From assembly GCA_027310975.1 (NCBI GenBank), contig DAICZV010000007.1:1-22729 (forward strand): DNA of 22,729 bases, written 5' to 3'. The DNA is from a bacterium (lineage in GTDB: Bacteria; Patescibacteriota; Minisyncoccia; UBA6257; GWB1-50-10). The notes under the pieces are model-generated. The model saw only the letters and a program-made list of their open reading frames with translations. It was not told the origin of the DNA and made no database searches. Shown in pieces: positions 1 through 6,724 of the stretch. Position 1 is the first letter of the stretch; each line of letters starts with the position of its first letter. Position numbers and translations under genes: made by a program.

Positions 1-444
1 GAGCATATATTGAGAGGGCTGGAAAAAGGGGTGATCGTAGACAAAGATTCTGTATTCGATGGGATAGAATGGCGAATTGAGAGATTGCCTGGCGATAGCA
101 CCCTACAAAAACGCGGACTGTATATTGTAGCGATAACCAACGACACCGAGACGATATACGGTAAATACGATGATGTCTTTCTCATACAGTTAGAAGGGGG
201 TGCAATAACAGGCATGGCTCAATTGAAGGACTGCGATCCTCCGCGAAAGATATCCGTACAAGAAGTTGAGTTAAACGACGATAAGCTGCGTCTAGCACTC
301 CAAGCTACCGCTTATCATGATTTCAGTGATCTGCCTATTAATCCTTATACGATCACTGTCGAGGTTATCCTACTCCGTAACGGACTGCCAAGCTTCAAGG
401 TGACAAAAAAGGACGACCCGTTCCCCCCAGTCCCGATGCCTTGA
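1..444 (+). CDS. Unknown protein, 5' end cut by window edge
   Basis: I do not recognise this protein. The frame is open to the first base of the window. The first possible start inside it is a TTG at position 10 without a ribosome binding site, so the true start is probably outside. The visible part, about 144-147 residues, has no membrane segment or signal peptide and looks rich in beta strands, with alternating hydrophobic stretches such as GLYIVAITND and DDVFLIQLEGG, and a proline-rich end (DPFPPVPMP). A hairpin with a T-rich tail follows 24 bases after the stop, so the gene ends its own transcript before efp. Its codons are more A/T-rich than those of efp downstream. Function unknown. Confidence 0.55.
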   Translation, partial: EHILRGLEKGVIVDKDSVFDGIEWRIERLPGDSTLQKRGLYIVAITNDTETIYGKYDDVFLIQLEGGAITGMAQLKDCDPPRKISVQEVELNDDKLRLALQATAYHDFSDLPINPYTITVEVILLRNGLPSFKVTKKDDPFPPVPMP

Positions 445-468
445 ATTTGGAGTGGACCAATTTATATG

Positions 469-500
469 CTGCAGCCCAAAAGGTTGCAGTATTTTTATTT
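469..500 (+). terminator. Intrinsic terminator after the first gene
   Basis: The stem is CTGCAGCC (469-476) paired with GGTTGCAG (482-489), with one G-T pair and a CAAAA loop, followed by TATTTTTATTT. It ends transcription of the upstream gene just before the efp promoter. Confidence 0.55.
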
Positions 501-527
501 GCAAAATCCGAAAATATTCAATAGAAT
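499..527 (+). promoter_or_regulatory. efp promoter
   Basis: A -35 box TTGCAA (499-504) and a -10 box TAGAAT (522-527) are separated by exactly 17 bases. The -10 box ends only 10 bases before the ATG at 538, so the mRNA would have almost no leader. This placement also rules out the upstream in-frame ATG at 466 as the start. Confidence 0.55.
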
Positions 528-537
528 ATGGAACATT

Positions 538-1116
538 ATGGCACGACTGGAATATAACGAGTTAAAGATTGGGACGATCTTCCTCAAAGATGGCGCCCCT
601 TTTAAAGTACTGGAATCGGCCTTCATCCGGATGCAGCAGAGGAAGCCGGTGATGCAGCTTAAGATCGTGAACCTCATCTCCGGCAAAACGCAGGAGTATG
701 CCGCCCACCAGAATGAGAACTACGAGGAGGCGGAGATAGATATGACGCCCGTCGTCTTCATCTATGAGAGCCGCGGCGAGTATTGGTTCCACGAAAAGGG
801 CAATCCCAAGAACCGCTTCCAGCTTCCAGCCGAGACCATCGGCAAGGCGGCCCAATTTTTGAAGAACAACACCGAGGTCACCGCCTACAAGTTCGGCGAG
901 CAGATCATCAACGTTGAACTGCCCATCAAGATGGACCTCAAGGTCACCGAATCTCCGCCCGCCATCAAGGGCAACACGGCCCAGGGCGGCAACAAAGTGG
1001 TGACCCTGGAAACCGGCGCGACGGTGAGCGCTCCCCTTTTCATCAACGAAGGCGACATATTGCGCATCAACACCGAGACCGGGCAGTACGTGGAAAGAGT
1101 GGAAAAGGCCTCCTAA
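538..1116 (+). CDS. efp: Elongation factor P
   Basis: EF-P binds between the P and E sites of the ribosome and relieves stalling at polyproline. The 192-residue product has the usual three beta-barrel layout: an N-terminal KOW-like domain (MARLEYNELKIGTIF...), a middle OB domain, and the C-terminal signature region (GNTAQGGNKVVTLETGATVSAPLFINEGD, about 150-178). I chose the ATG at 538 over the one at 466 because it gives the family length and alignment, and because a promoter lies between them. The domain I loop that is PGKG in E. coli, with the modified Lys34, reads MQQR here (residues 32-35), so position 34 is Gln. The usual beta-lysyl-lysine modification is therefore not possible at that residue. 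The gene is monocistronic, with a terminator overlapping its stop codon. Confidence 0.95.
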   Translation: MARLEYNELKIGTIFLKDGAPFKVLESAFIRMQQRKPVMQLKIVNLISGKTQEYAAHQNENYEEAEIDMTPVVFIYESRGEYWFHEKGNPKNRFQLPAETIGKAAQFLKNNTEVTAYKFGEQIINVELPIKMDLKVTESPPAIKGNTAQGGNKVVTLETGATVSAPLFINEGDILRINTETGQYVERVEKAS

Positions 1117-1131
1117 GAGGCCTTTCTTTTT
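1104..1131 (+). terminator. efp intrinsic terminator overlapping the stop codon
   Basis: A 9-bp perfect stem, AAAGGCCTC (1104-1112) and GAGGCCTTT (1117-1125), has the loop CTAA that contains the efp stop codon. CTTTTT follows. Confidence 0.85.
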
Positions 1132-1135
1132 CCCC

Positions 1136-1168
1136 AGAATGTATGGGAGCGAAGCTCCCATACATTCT
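1136..1168. repeat. Perfect 15-bp inverted repeat with 3-nt loop
   Basis: AGAATGTATGGGAGC (1136-1150) is perfectly complementary to 1154-1168, with loop GAA. It lies between convergent efp and the ATPase gene. There is no long T-run on either side, so it may be a backup terminator or an RNA-stabilising hairpin. A similar hairpin with a GTATGG arm lies at 19671-19699. Confidence 0.6.
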
Positions 1169-1179
1169 TTCTTTACATA

Positions 1180-1259
1180 AAGCGAGCTGAGCCTCCCAGC
1201 GAAGGCTAAGACTTGGGCGTCGCCCCGGAGACAGCCTGAGCGGGAGGTTCAGCGAGCTT
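1180..1259 (-). repeat. Structured 3' element E1 (nested stem-loop)
   Basis: The outer arms 1180-1197 and 1242-1259 pair at 15 of 18 positions. Inside are a short stem AGGCT/AGCCT (1203-1207, 1233-1237) and a GGGC/GCCC hairpin (1215-1225). The plus-strand core reads TAAGACTTGG, then a GC hairpin, then CCCGGAG. The same core recurs at 11484-11564 and, less exactly, at 14278-14367. The element begins 4 bases after the stop codon of the minus-strand ATPase gene, so it would form the 3' end of that transcript. Confidence 0.6.
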
Positions 1260-1263
1260 GTCC

Positions 1264-3117
1264 TTACCCCTGGTTCAGATGCGATAAGGCATCTTTGAGG
1301 GAGTTGCGGAGTTCTTCTATGCTTTCCCCTTCTTCGGGGTCGCGTTTTAAATTATTGCTTTCCTTCTGAGGCGCGAGAGAGCTTAAGGATACGGCGCCGG
1401 ACTTGGCCGGAGGCGTTCTTTCTTCCTCGTAGGTCGGGACCGGATCCCGCGGCGGGATAGGCCGCGAAAAATGCTTTTGGAACGGCTTATGGGTCACGCT
1501 GGGCGCGGCGCTCGGAGCCGGACGCGGCGCCGGATGCGCCTCGCTGTTTGTCATCGGCGTCTGTGGAGACGATTCAAACTCTATGCCCAAGCCGGCCAGT
1601 TCGCCGCCCCGCACCTCGCGGGCCACCTTTTCGGGCACGGCTCCCGGCGCGACCCGCACGGGCTTAAGTTCCCCCGTCTTTATCTTCGCCAGGCAGTCGC
1701 GGCAATAGACCGGCCGGCCCGGCTGCGGTTCAAAGGGCACCGTCGTCTCTTTGCCGCAGGCAGAGCAGACAATAGGGAATCCTCCCCCGCCGCCGCTCGT
1801 GCCGCCGTCGCTCATGCCCGCCCATGAATTTATCTCTTCTTCCACCGCGAAACGCGGCCGGGCGTATGTCTTACGCGAAAACTCTATTATCTCCGATACG
1901 GTCTTCTCCGACGAGGCCACCTTGAAGGGCGGCAACGTTATCGCCGAGAACGGCCGGCTCGTTACGCCGTCCACCATCAATTTCAAATAAACATGATAGT
2001 TCGGCAGATTCACCATGTCCTGCCCCAAAAATTCGGGTTCGTATTCCTTTTCCAAAAATTCGGCGTCGGTCGCGCCCACGCGAAAAGTCACCATCGTGCC
2101 GACGTTGCCGAAAACGGCGTCCCGCACCTTGGTGGAAACGTCCGTCACGAGCTGGCCGATGTACTGGTGGGCCAGGATGAGGTTCAAGCGGTACTTGCGG
2201 GCCTCGGACAAAATGTTCGCAAAGGAATCGGTGGCAAAGTTCTGGAACTCGTCCACGTAAAGATAAAAATCCACCCGCTCATCCTCCGGCACGCGGACGC
2301 GCTCCATCGCGGCGAGCTGGATCTTCGTGATGAGCATGGCCCCGAGAAGGGCGGAGTTGTCCTCGCCGATGCGGCCCTTCGCCACGTTCACGAGGAATAT
2401 TTTTCCGCTGTTCATTATGTCAAAAATGTCTATCGTGCTCTTGGACTGGCCGACGATGTTCCGGACCATGGCCGTGGAAAGGAACTGGCCGACCTTGTTC
2501 TGAATAGGCGCAATGGCCTCGTTCCGGAACTGGTCCTTCCATTCCTCGTATTCGTTGAGCCAAAAGGCCTTCACCACCGGGTCTTTAATGTTCGCGATTA
2601 TCTTCTGTCGGTAGTCCTTGTCCACGAGGAGCCGCGTGACGCCGAGGAGCGTGGAACCGGGCGTGTCCAAAAGCGCGAGAATGGAGTTGTTCAAAATATA
2701 TTCCATGCGGGCGCTCCACACGCCGGACCAGATTTTCGTGAATATGCTCATAAGCCCCGAAGCCGCCAAGTGCTTGTATTTGGGGTCCGGGAGCTCCAGT
2801 ACGTTGAAGCCGATGTGGAAATCTGGGTCGGCGGGATTGAAATAGATGACGTCCTTCACGCGCTCCTCCGGGATTTTTTCCAAAATGCCTTCCACAAGCT
2901 CGCCGTGCGGGTCCACGACGCAAAGGCCTTCACCGTTCGCGATATCCTGGACGATGAGGTTATTGAGCATCGCCGATTTGCCGGTGCCGGTCTTGCCGAT
3001 GACGTACAGATGCTGGCGCCGGTCCTTTCTTTTAATGCCGAAAAGCCGGTTGGTGTTCCGGAAATCTGTCTTGCCAAAATAGACGACGTCTTTTTCTCTC
3101 TCTTCAAAATCAGCCAT
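1264..3117 (-). CDS. VirD4/TraG-like coupling ATPase with C-terminal zinc ribbon
   Basis: This 617-residue P-loop ATPase belongs to the HerA/VirD4/TraG group that drives DNA or protein transfer through type IV secretion or pilus-like machines. Walker A is GKTGTGKS (41-48) and Walker B is FYLYVDEF (284-291), followed by LILAHQYIGQL (313-323), a typical sensor segment of the family. A glycine-rich linker (438-446) leads to a four-cysteine zinc ribbon (C451, C454, C472, C475) and a disordered Pro/Ser/Glu-rich tail. It has no membrane segment, so it must be recruited by partners such as the membrane proteins upstream. It is a paralogue of the ATPase at 3127-4434; only this copy has the zinc ribbon. 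A TATAAT box ends 8 bases before the ATG, suggesting an additional leaderless promoter inside the operon. Family assignment is firm; the substrate is unknown. Confidence 0.88.
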   Translation of the reverse strand: MADFEEREKDVVYFGKTDFRNTNRLFGIKRKDRRQHLYVIGKTGTGKSAMLNNLIVQDIANGEGLCVVDPHGELVEGILEKIPEERVKDVIYFNPADPDFHIGFNVLELPDPKYKHLAASGLMSIFTKIWSGVWSARMEYILNNSILALLDTPGSTLLGVTRLLVDKDYRQKIIANIKDPVVKAFWLNEYEEWKDQFRNEAIAPIQNKVGQFLSTAMVRNIVGQSKSTIDIFDIMNSGKIFLVNVAKGRIGEDNSALLGAMLITKIQLAAMERVRVPEDERVDFYLYVDEFQNFATDSFANILSEARKYRLNLILAHQYIGQLVTDVSTKVRDAVFGNVGTMVTFRVGATDAEFLEKEYEPEFLGQDMVNLPNYHVYLKLMVDGVTSRPFSAITLPPFKVASSEKTVSEIIEFSRKTYARPRFAVEEEINSWAGMSDGGTSGGGGGFPIVCSACGKETTVPFEPQPGRPVYCRDCLAKIKTGELKPVRVAPGAVPEKVAREVRGGELAGLGIEFESSPQTPMTNSEAHPAPRPAPSAAPSVTHKPFQKHFSRPIPPRDPVPTYEEERTPPAKSGAVSLSSLAPQKESNNLKRDPEEGESIEELRNSLKDALSHLNQG

Positions 3118-3125
3118 TTGATACC

Positions 3126-3131
3126 ATTATA
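3126..3131 (-). promoter_or_regulatory. TATAAT box that contains the upstream stop codon
   Basis: A perfect -10 hexamer lies 8 bases before the ATG of the 617-residue ATPase. The TAA stop of the preceding ATPase gene (3127-3129) is inside the hexamer. No good -35 box is visible. Confidence 0.4.
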
Positions 3132-4434
3132 GCGCGTAATTGTTTTTTATGTTCGCCAGGATGTTCTCCTTGAAGGAAGGATGCGGCGGCGGCAGGACTT
3201 TGAGGACCTCGGCCGAGAATGGGTCGTAGGTCTCGCCGTCTATCATCATCCGAACGTAGAACTGGCGCGTGCCGAGGTTTATCATGTCCCGCGCTTTGAA
3301 GACCGGGTCCATCTCCGATTCCAGCCTGCCGGCGTCTTCGCCGCTCACCCGGAAGACGATGACCGTCCCGACGTTCGCGAGAATGGCCGATATGAGGTCA
3401 TCGCCCAGCTGGCCGGCGTATTGGTGGGCCAATGTCAAAGCGAATCCGAAGCGCCCCGCCTCGCCGAGGAAATTCTTCAAGGTCGGCGTCACGAGATGGT
3501 TGAATTCGTCCAGATAAACGTAAAAGGGGCTCTCGTCCCGCCGGGTCATGCCTATTTCTTTAAGCGCCGCGATAAGAAGGCACCCCAGAAAGTCGGCGTT
3601 CGCCTCGCCGATTCGCTCCCGGGCGAGATTCACGAGAATTATCTTCTTTTCGGCGACGGCCGCCCGCAGATCCACCTTATTTTCCGGTGCGCGTAAGGTG
3701 GCCGCGAGGGCCGGGTGGCGGATTATCTGCACCAGCTTGTTCTGAAGCGGCAAGACCGCTTCCGATTCAAATTTATTCCGCCAGTCGGCGAACTCCGAGC
3801 CCCAAAATCGCTTGGCGGACTCGTCGGTGATGCGCGGCCAGGTGGCCGCCCGGAAACCGTCGTCCATGAGAATGGAAACCATGCCGTCCAGGTTCGCTTC
3901 CGGCCGGTCCAAAAGCGCAATGGCGACCATCCGGCACAAATGCTCCAAATGCAAATTCCACTGCCCGTCAAATTGGGCCGCCATCGTTTCAACAAAGCTT
4001 TGGGCGAAGATGTGGCGCGCCGCCGCGGGAACGTCCTGAAGAGGGTTCCACGCCAGGGCGATGTCGTCGCCCGGGTCAATCACGATGACGTCCCGCACTC
4101 GATTCTCGGGCACGAAGTCCAAAATGGAAGAGACCAGTTCTCCGTGGTGGTCCAAAAAGATAACTCCTTCGCCGGAAGCAATATCCTGGCGCACCATTAT
4201 CTCCAGCAGTTTTGATTTGCCGACGCCGCTCTTGCCTATCGCGTAAACGTGGCGCAGGCGGTCGGAACGCTTGATGCCGAAGATGAACTTCTTTTCCTCC
4301 AGGGCCGCGACGTAGTTCGTCCGGCCGATAAAAGAGACGTCGCCCGCCGGCACGCGGCCGTAGACCGGCAGCCCCGGCGGCGGAGGCGCGAGCTTCACCG
4401 ATTGGATCTTCGTTTCGCGGATGTTGTTTGGCAT
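3127..4434 (-). CDS. VirD4/TraG-like ATPase, shorter paralogue
   Basis: This 435-residue P-loop ATPase is of the same family as its downstream neighbour. Walker A is GKSGVGKS (67-74) and Walker B is FYVYLDEF (304-311), followed by LTLAHQYAGQL. The shared framework includes FGIKRSDRLRHVYAIGKSG (FGIKRKDRRQHLYVIGKTG in the paralogue), EGVIFLDHHGEL and FWGSEFADWRNKFESEAVLPLQNK. It lacks the zinc ribbon and tail. The N-terminus has a proline-rich linker PPPPGLPVYG (17-26) that closely resembles PPAGLPIYG at the C-terminus of the membrane protein encoded at 5099-6496, as expected if the two were once one polypeptide or share a docking motif. It is separated from the upstream gene by 130 bases of repeat-rich DNA. 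Probable role: motor of a surface secretion or pilus-like system. Confidence 0.85.
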   Translation of the reverse strand: MPNNIRETKIQSVKLAPPPPGLPVYGRVPAGDVSFIGRTNYVAALEEKKFIFGIKRSDRLRHVYAIGKSGVGKSKLLEIMVRQDIASGEGVIFLDHHGELVSSILDFVPENRVRDVIVIDPGDDIALAWNPLQDVPAAARHIFAQSFVETMAAQFDGQWNLHLEHLCRMVAIALLDRPEANLDGMVSILMDDGFRAATWPRITDESAKRFWGSEFADWRNKFESEAVLPLQNKLVQIIRHPALAATLRAPENKVDLRAAVAEKKIILVNLARERIGEANADFLGCLLIAALKEIGMTRRDESPFYVYLDEFNHLVTPTLKNFLGEAGRFGFALTLAHQYAGQLGDDLISAILANVGTVIVFRVSGEDAGRLESEMDPVFKARDMINLGTRQFYVRMMIDGETYDPFSAEVLKVLPPPHPSFKENILANIKNNYAL

Positions 4435-4454
4435 CGTCGTATTAGATACTTCGC

Positions 4455-4562
4455 GGCATTTGCATAGTGCGTTCGTTGTTTCGCATTCTATGCAAAACTG
4501 TGTTTATAATGCGAAATTTGCGAACACCTTTATGCGAATGATGCGGAACAACAAATGCCTTA
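4455..4562 (-). promoter_or_regulatory. Repeat-rich intergenic region, probable regulatory site cluster
   Basis: This A/T-rich gap carries many copies of TTCGCAT or its complement ATGCGAA, plus nested inverted repeats: GGCATTTG with CAAATGCC at the ends, TTTGCATAG with CTATGCAAA, and TTTCGCATT with AATGCGAAA. TATAAT-like hexamers occur on both strands, but I find no well-spaced -35/-10 pair. It could be an operator cluster or a structured 3' UTR between two genes of the ATPase cluster. Confidence 0.4.
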
Positions 4563-4564
4563 AA

Positions 4565-5098
4565 TTATTCCAGCGCTCCGAGCTCCAAAAGGAATTTTTC
4601 GTAGACGTCCAAAACCTCCCGCGTTTCGTTAGGTGTGAGCGTAAACCCCACGGTATGGACCAGGTCGTTCCGGACGCGATGAGCGCGCCAGAGGTCGTCT
4701 AGGCTCGGCAGGTCGGCCTTATGCAGCTCACCCAGGCGGTCGGCCATGTGCTCGCCCTGCAGGCCCATTTCTTTCAAAGCGTCGTCCACCAAATTGTCGC
4801 CGGCGATAACAGCCAAGGTCAGCGACTGCGGCGGTGCATCCTCGGCATGCGTCCGGATGTCGTTCCAATGCTTGCGGTAGCGCGGCACGTCAAAAGCGTG
4901 CTGGTGCCCCTCCCTGGGAGTAATGATGCCGTAGAACCAGTTCTGCGGTTTGACCGACTGCGCCTTTTGCCAGGTATAAACCAGGGCCGCGACGAGCGCC
5001 ACGTCCAAGATGATGAAAACCACCCGGGAGAGGTCGTAAAAACCTATCCAGGGGAAACTGATGAATACATTTGCGACCGGCGAGAGGAATGAGAACAT
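4565..5098 (-). CDS. Membrane-anchored protein with HEPN-like RNDLVH motif
   Basis: This 177-residue protein has one clear N-terminal membrane helix (about 22-42) and a cytoplasmic helical domain. The C-terminal part holds RNDLVH (143-148), which fits the RxxxxH signature of HEPN ribonuclease folds, in the context LWRAHRVRNDLVHTVGF. Many HEPN-like proteins of unknown activity share this layout, so the motif suggests a fold and does not prove RNase activity. The start codon follows directly on the stop codon of the 465-residue membrane protein upstream with no base between, so the two are surely co-transcribed and probably translationally coupled. The setting suggests a part of the ATPase-driven surface machine. 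Confidence 0.75.
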   Translation of the reverse strand: MFSFLSPVANVFISFPWIGFYDLSRVVFIILDVALVAALVYTWQKAQSVKPQNWFYGIITPREGHQHAFDVPRYRKHWNDIRTHAEDAPPQSLTLAVIAGDNLVDDALKEMGLQGEHMADRLGELHKADLPSLDDLWRAHRVRNDLVHTVGFTLTPNETREVLDVYEKFLLELGALE

Positions 5099-6496
5099 TT
5101 AAGTATACTTTTTGATATCTTCTTCGTCGCCGTAGATGGGCAGTCCCGCGGGCGGCCCCGTCTTGCGGCTTTCCATGCGCGGCAGATGCGGAGCGGTCAA
5201 AACGACGTTCGTCGGCAAGTGGAAGAGCGAAGCCAGGCTTTCCAGGTTCAAATGGAAGCGCTTGGTCTTTTTGGTATTGGTGAAGGGCGTGGAAGCGACA
5301 AAGTGGCCCATCTCGGTCTGGGGCGGCAGTTCGCGGCGGAGGAAATTGAAGAGCATCCGGCGCTTGCGCATCGCGAGTCGCCTCTTGGCGAAGAGGTACG
5401 GCTTGCTCCACATATCGGTTGAGGTCGCGACGTCGCGGTTTGACTTGAATGAGTTGATGTTCAAATCACTGTACTGGTTGAAGGCCGCCAGGACGGCGCC
5501 ACGAGCCAAGCTCTTATAAAAAGTGGTTTTGGGAGCGAGATAGATGAAACGAATCAGCGTCTTAAAGGCCGGCTTGGCCAAGTTCATTTCAATGGCCTTC
5601 AAGGTGTCGGTCTCGCCCGGCGAACGCATCGGCGCGGGTATGGGCGTCTGGCCTTCGGGAGTCGGCGGAGACATTTTTTTCTTCTTGAGTTCTTCCACCA
5701 GTTCTTCCCACTCCTCTTTCCATTTCGGGTCGCCCGGTTCCAAAAGAAGCTGGACGCTCAATATCTCGTCCTTCGCCACCTTGCCCAAAACTTCAAAGAA
5801 AGTGGAGATGGGGTCAAATTGTTTCTCTTCGGCCTCGCTTTCAAAATATTTGTAGCTTTTGATCGGGTAGGCATCCTCTTTGTTGAGGATCATTTCCGTA
5901 CCCCAAAATTCCAAATCCTTGGCCTCTATCTCGTCCAGCGTCTTCGGCAGAGTTTCCATATAGTCCTTCGCCTCCAGAATATCCATATCCGGGTAGTAGC
6001 TGAAGAAGGCGGCCTCCACGACGCGCGTGAGATCTTTGGGGCAGCGGATAAAAAGATGCACTTCGCCGCCGAACGAGACCATCTCCAGGGTGTACCAGCG
6101 CGTCACCGTCCCGTCCCAGTATTTCTCCTTCAAATTGCCCGGCGTATTGCGGAAAGAATCCATCGTCGCGAGGACCTGTTCCATCGCCTGGGGGCTTTTT
6201 TCCATGATGCGCGGCACCCGAAGCTCCAGCATGGCGTATTCTATCTTCCCCTTGAAAACCTCGTTCCGCCAATAGAGCCAGAGCGAACGCCAGATGAAAA
6301 ACAAGATTAAAAAGAGCCACAACCACCAGGTCAGGGCCAAAAATTCCAAAAGGGCCGCGAGGAGAGCCGAAAGGCCGATGAAAGGCAGCGCGATGGCACC
6401 CGCCACGCCCGCCAAAAAGAGAATCGCCCACGTTTCTTCGCGGCTGAAGAGCTCTTCAAAGAACGTCGCTATTTCCTTCGCTAGGTCGCCGAACAT
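5099..6496 (-). CDS. Large membrane protein of the ATPase cluster (DUF8128-like)
   Basis: This 465-residue protein starts with an amphipathic stretch and two membrane helices (about 22-76), ending in positively charged residues. A large cytoplasmic domain follows, with a charged helical region (EEWEELVEELKKKKMSPP) and a proline-rich linker near 290. The C-terminal part (HFVASTPFTNTKK...LASLFHLPTNVVLTAPHLPRM) resembles the segment that precedes the P-loop domain in long HerA/VirB4-type proteins of CPR bacteria. The last residues, PPAGLPIYG (448-456), match the N-terminal linker of the 435-residue ATPase. I infer that it is the membrane half of a coupling complex whose ATPase half is encoded separately downstream. 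The DUF name is from memory. The gene lies upstream of, and abuts, the HEPN-motif gene. Confidence 0.72.
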   Translation of the reverse strand: MFGDLAKEIATFFEELFSREETWAILFLAGVAGAIALPFIGLSALLAALLEFLALTWWLWLFLILFFIWRSLWLYWRNEVFKGKIEYAMLELRVPRIMEKSPQAMEQVLATMDSFRNTPGNLKEKYWDGTVTRWYTLEMVSFGGEVHLFIRCPKDLTRVVEAAFFSYYPDMDILEAKDYMETLPKTLDEIEAKDLEFWGTEMILNKEDAYPIKSYKYFESEAEEKQFDPISTFFEVLGKVAKDEILSVQLLLEPGDPKWKEEWEELVEELKKKKMSPPTPEGQTPIPAPMRSPGETDTLKAIEMNLAKPAFKTLIRFIYLAPKTTFYKSLARGAVLAAFNQYSDLNINSFKSNRDVATSTDMWSKPYLFAKRRLAMRKRRMLFNFLRRELPPQTEMGHFVASTPFTNTKKTKRFHLNLESLASLFHLPTNVVLTAPHLPRMESRKTGPPAGLPIYGDEEDIKKYT

Positions 6497-6561
6497 CTTT
6501 CCGTTTATTGTATTCCATTTAATGGACTTTTTGAAAGAGGCATGCCCACGGGCCTACCCTG

Positions 6562-6706
6562 ACCGGACCGCGGTGTCCTTGAGGAAGCTCTCGGAGCCCC
6601 GACGGCTTGGTTCCGCCGGGAAGGCGGACGTCGGGGCGAGAGTGCAGCGGGCGCTTTTCGCTGGAAAAAAGCGAACCGCGGTTCCGAAAGGATACCGCGG
6701 TCCGGT
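6562..6706 (-). ncRNA. Structured RNA element E5, candidate ncRNA or 3' UTR structure
   Basis: The outer arms 6562-6579 and 6689-6706 (containing ACCGGACCGCGGT and its complement) close a 110-base interior with several further stems: CTCTCG/CGAGAG (6588-6593, 6637-6642), CCCCGAC/GTCGGGG (6597-6603, 6630-6636), TCCGCC/GGCGGA (6612-6617, 6623-6628) with loop GGGAA, and CGCTTTT/AAAAAGCG (6652-6658, 6666-6673). AACCGCGGTT (6674-6683) is self-complementary. It starts about 20 bases after the stop codon of the sigma/HARE gene. I looked for tmRNA, SRP and RNase P landmarks and saw none. The strand is inferred from the upstream gene. Confidence 0.45.
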
Positions 6707-6724
6707 TTTCTGTTTTGATTGTGG

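Noticed and set aside
466..537. Upstream in-frame ATG giving EF-P 24 extra residues
   Set aside because: A terminator and a well-spaced promoter (499-527) lie between the two ATGs, and the extra residues do not fit the family.
562..1161. Long minus-strand open frame across efp
   Set aside because: It is a shadow of a gene with certain identity; there is no start signal and the composition is typical of an antisense frame.
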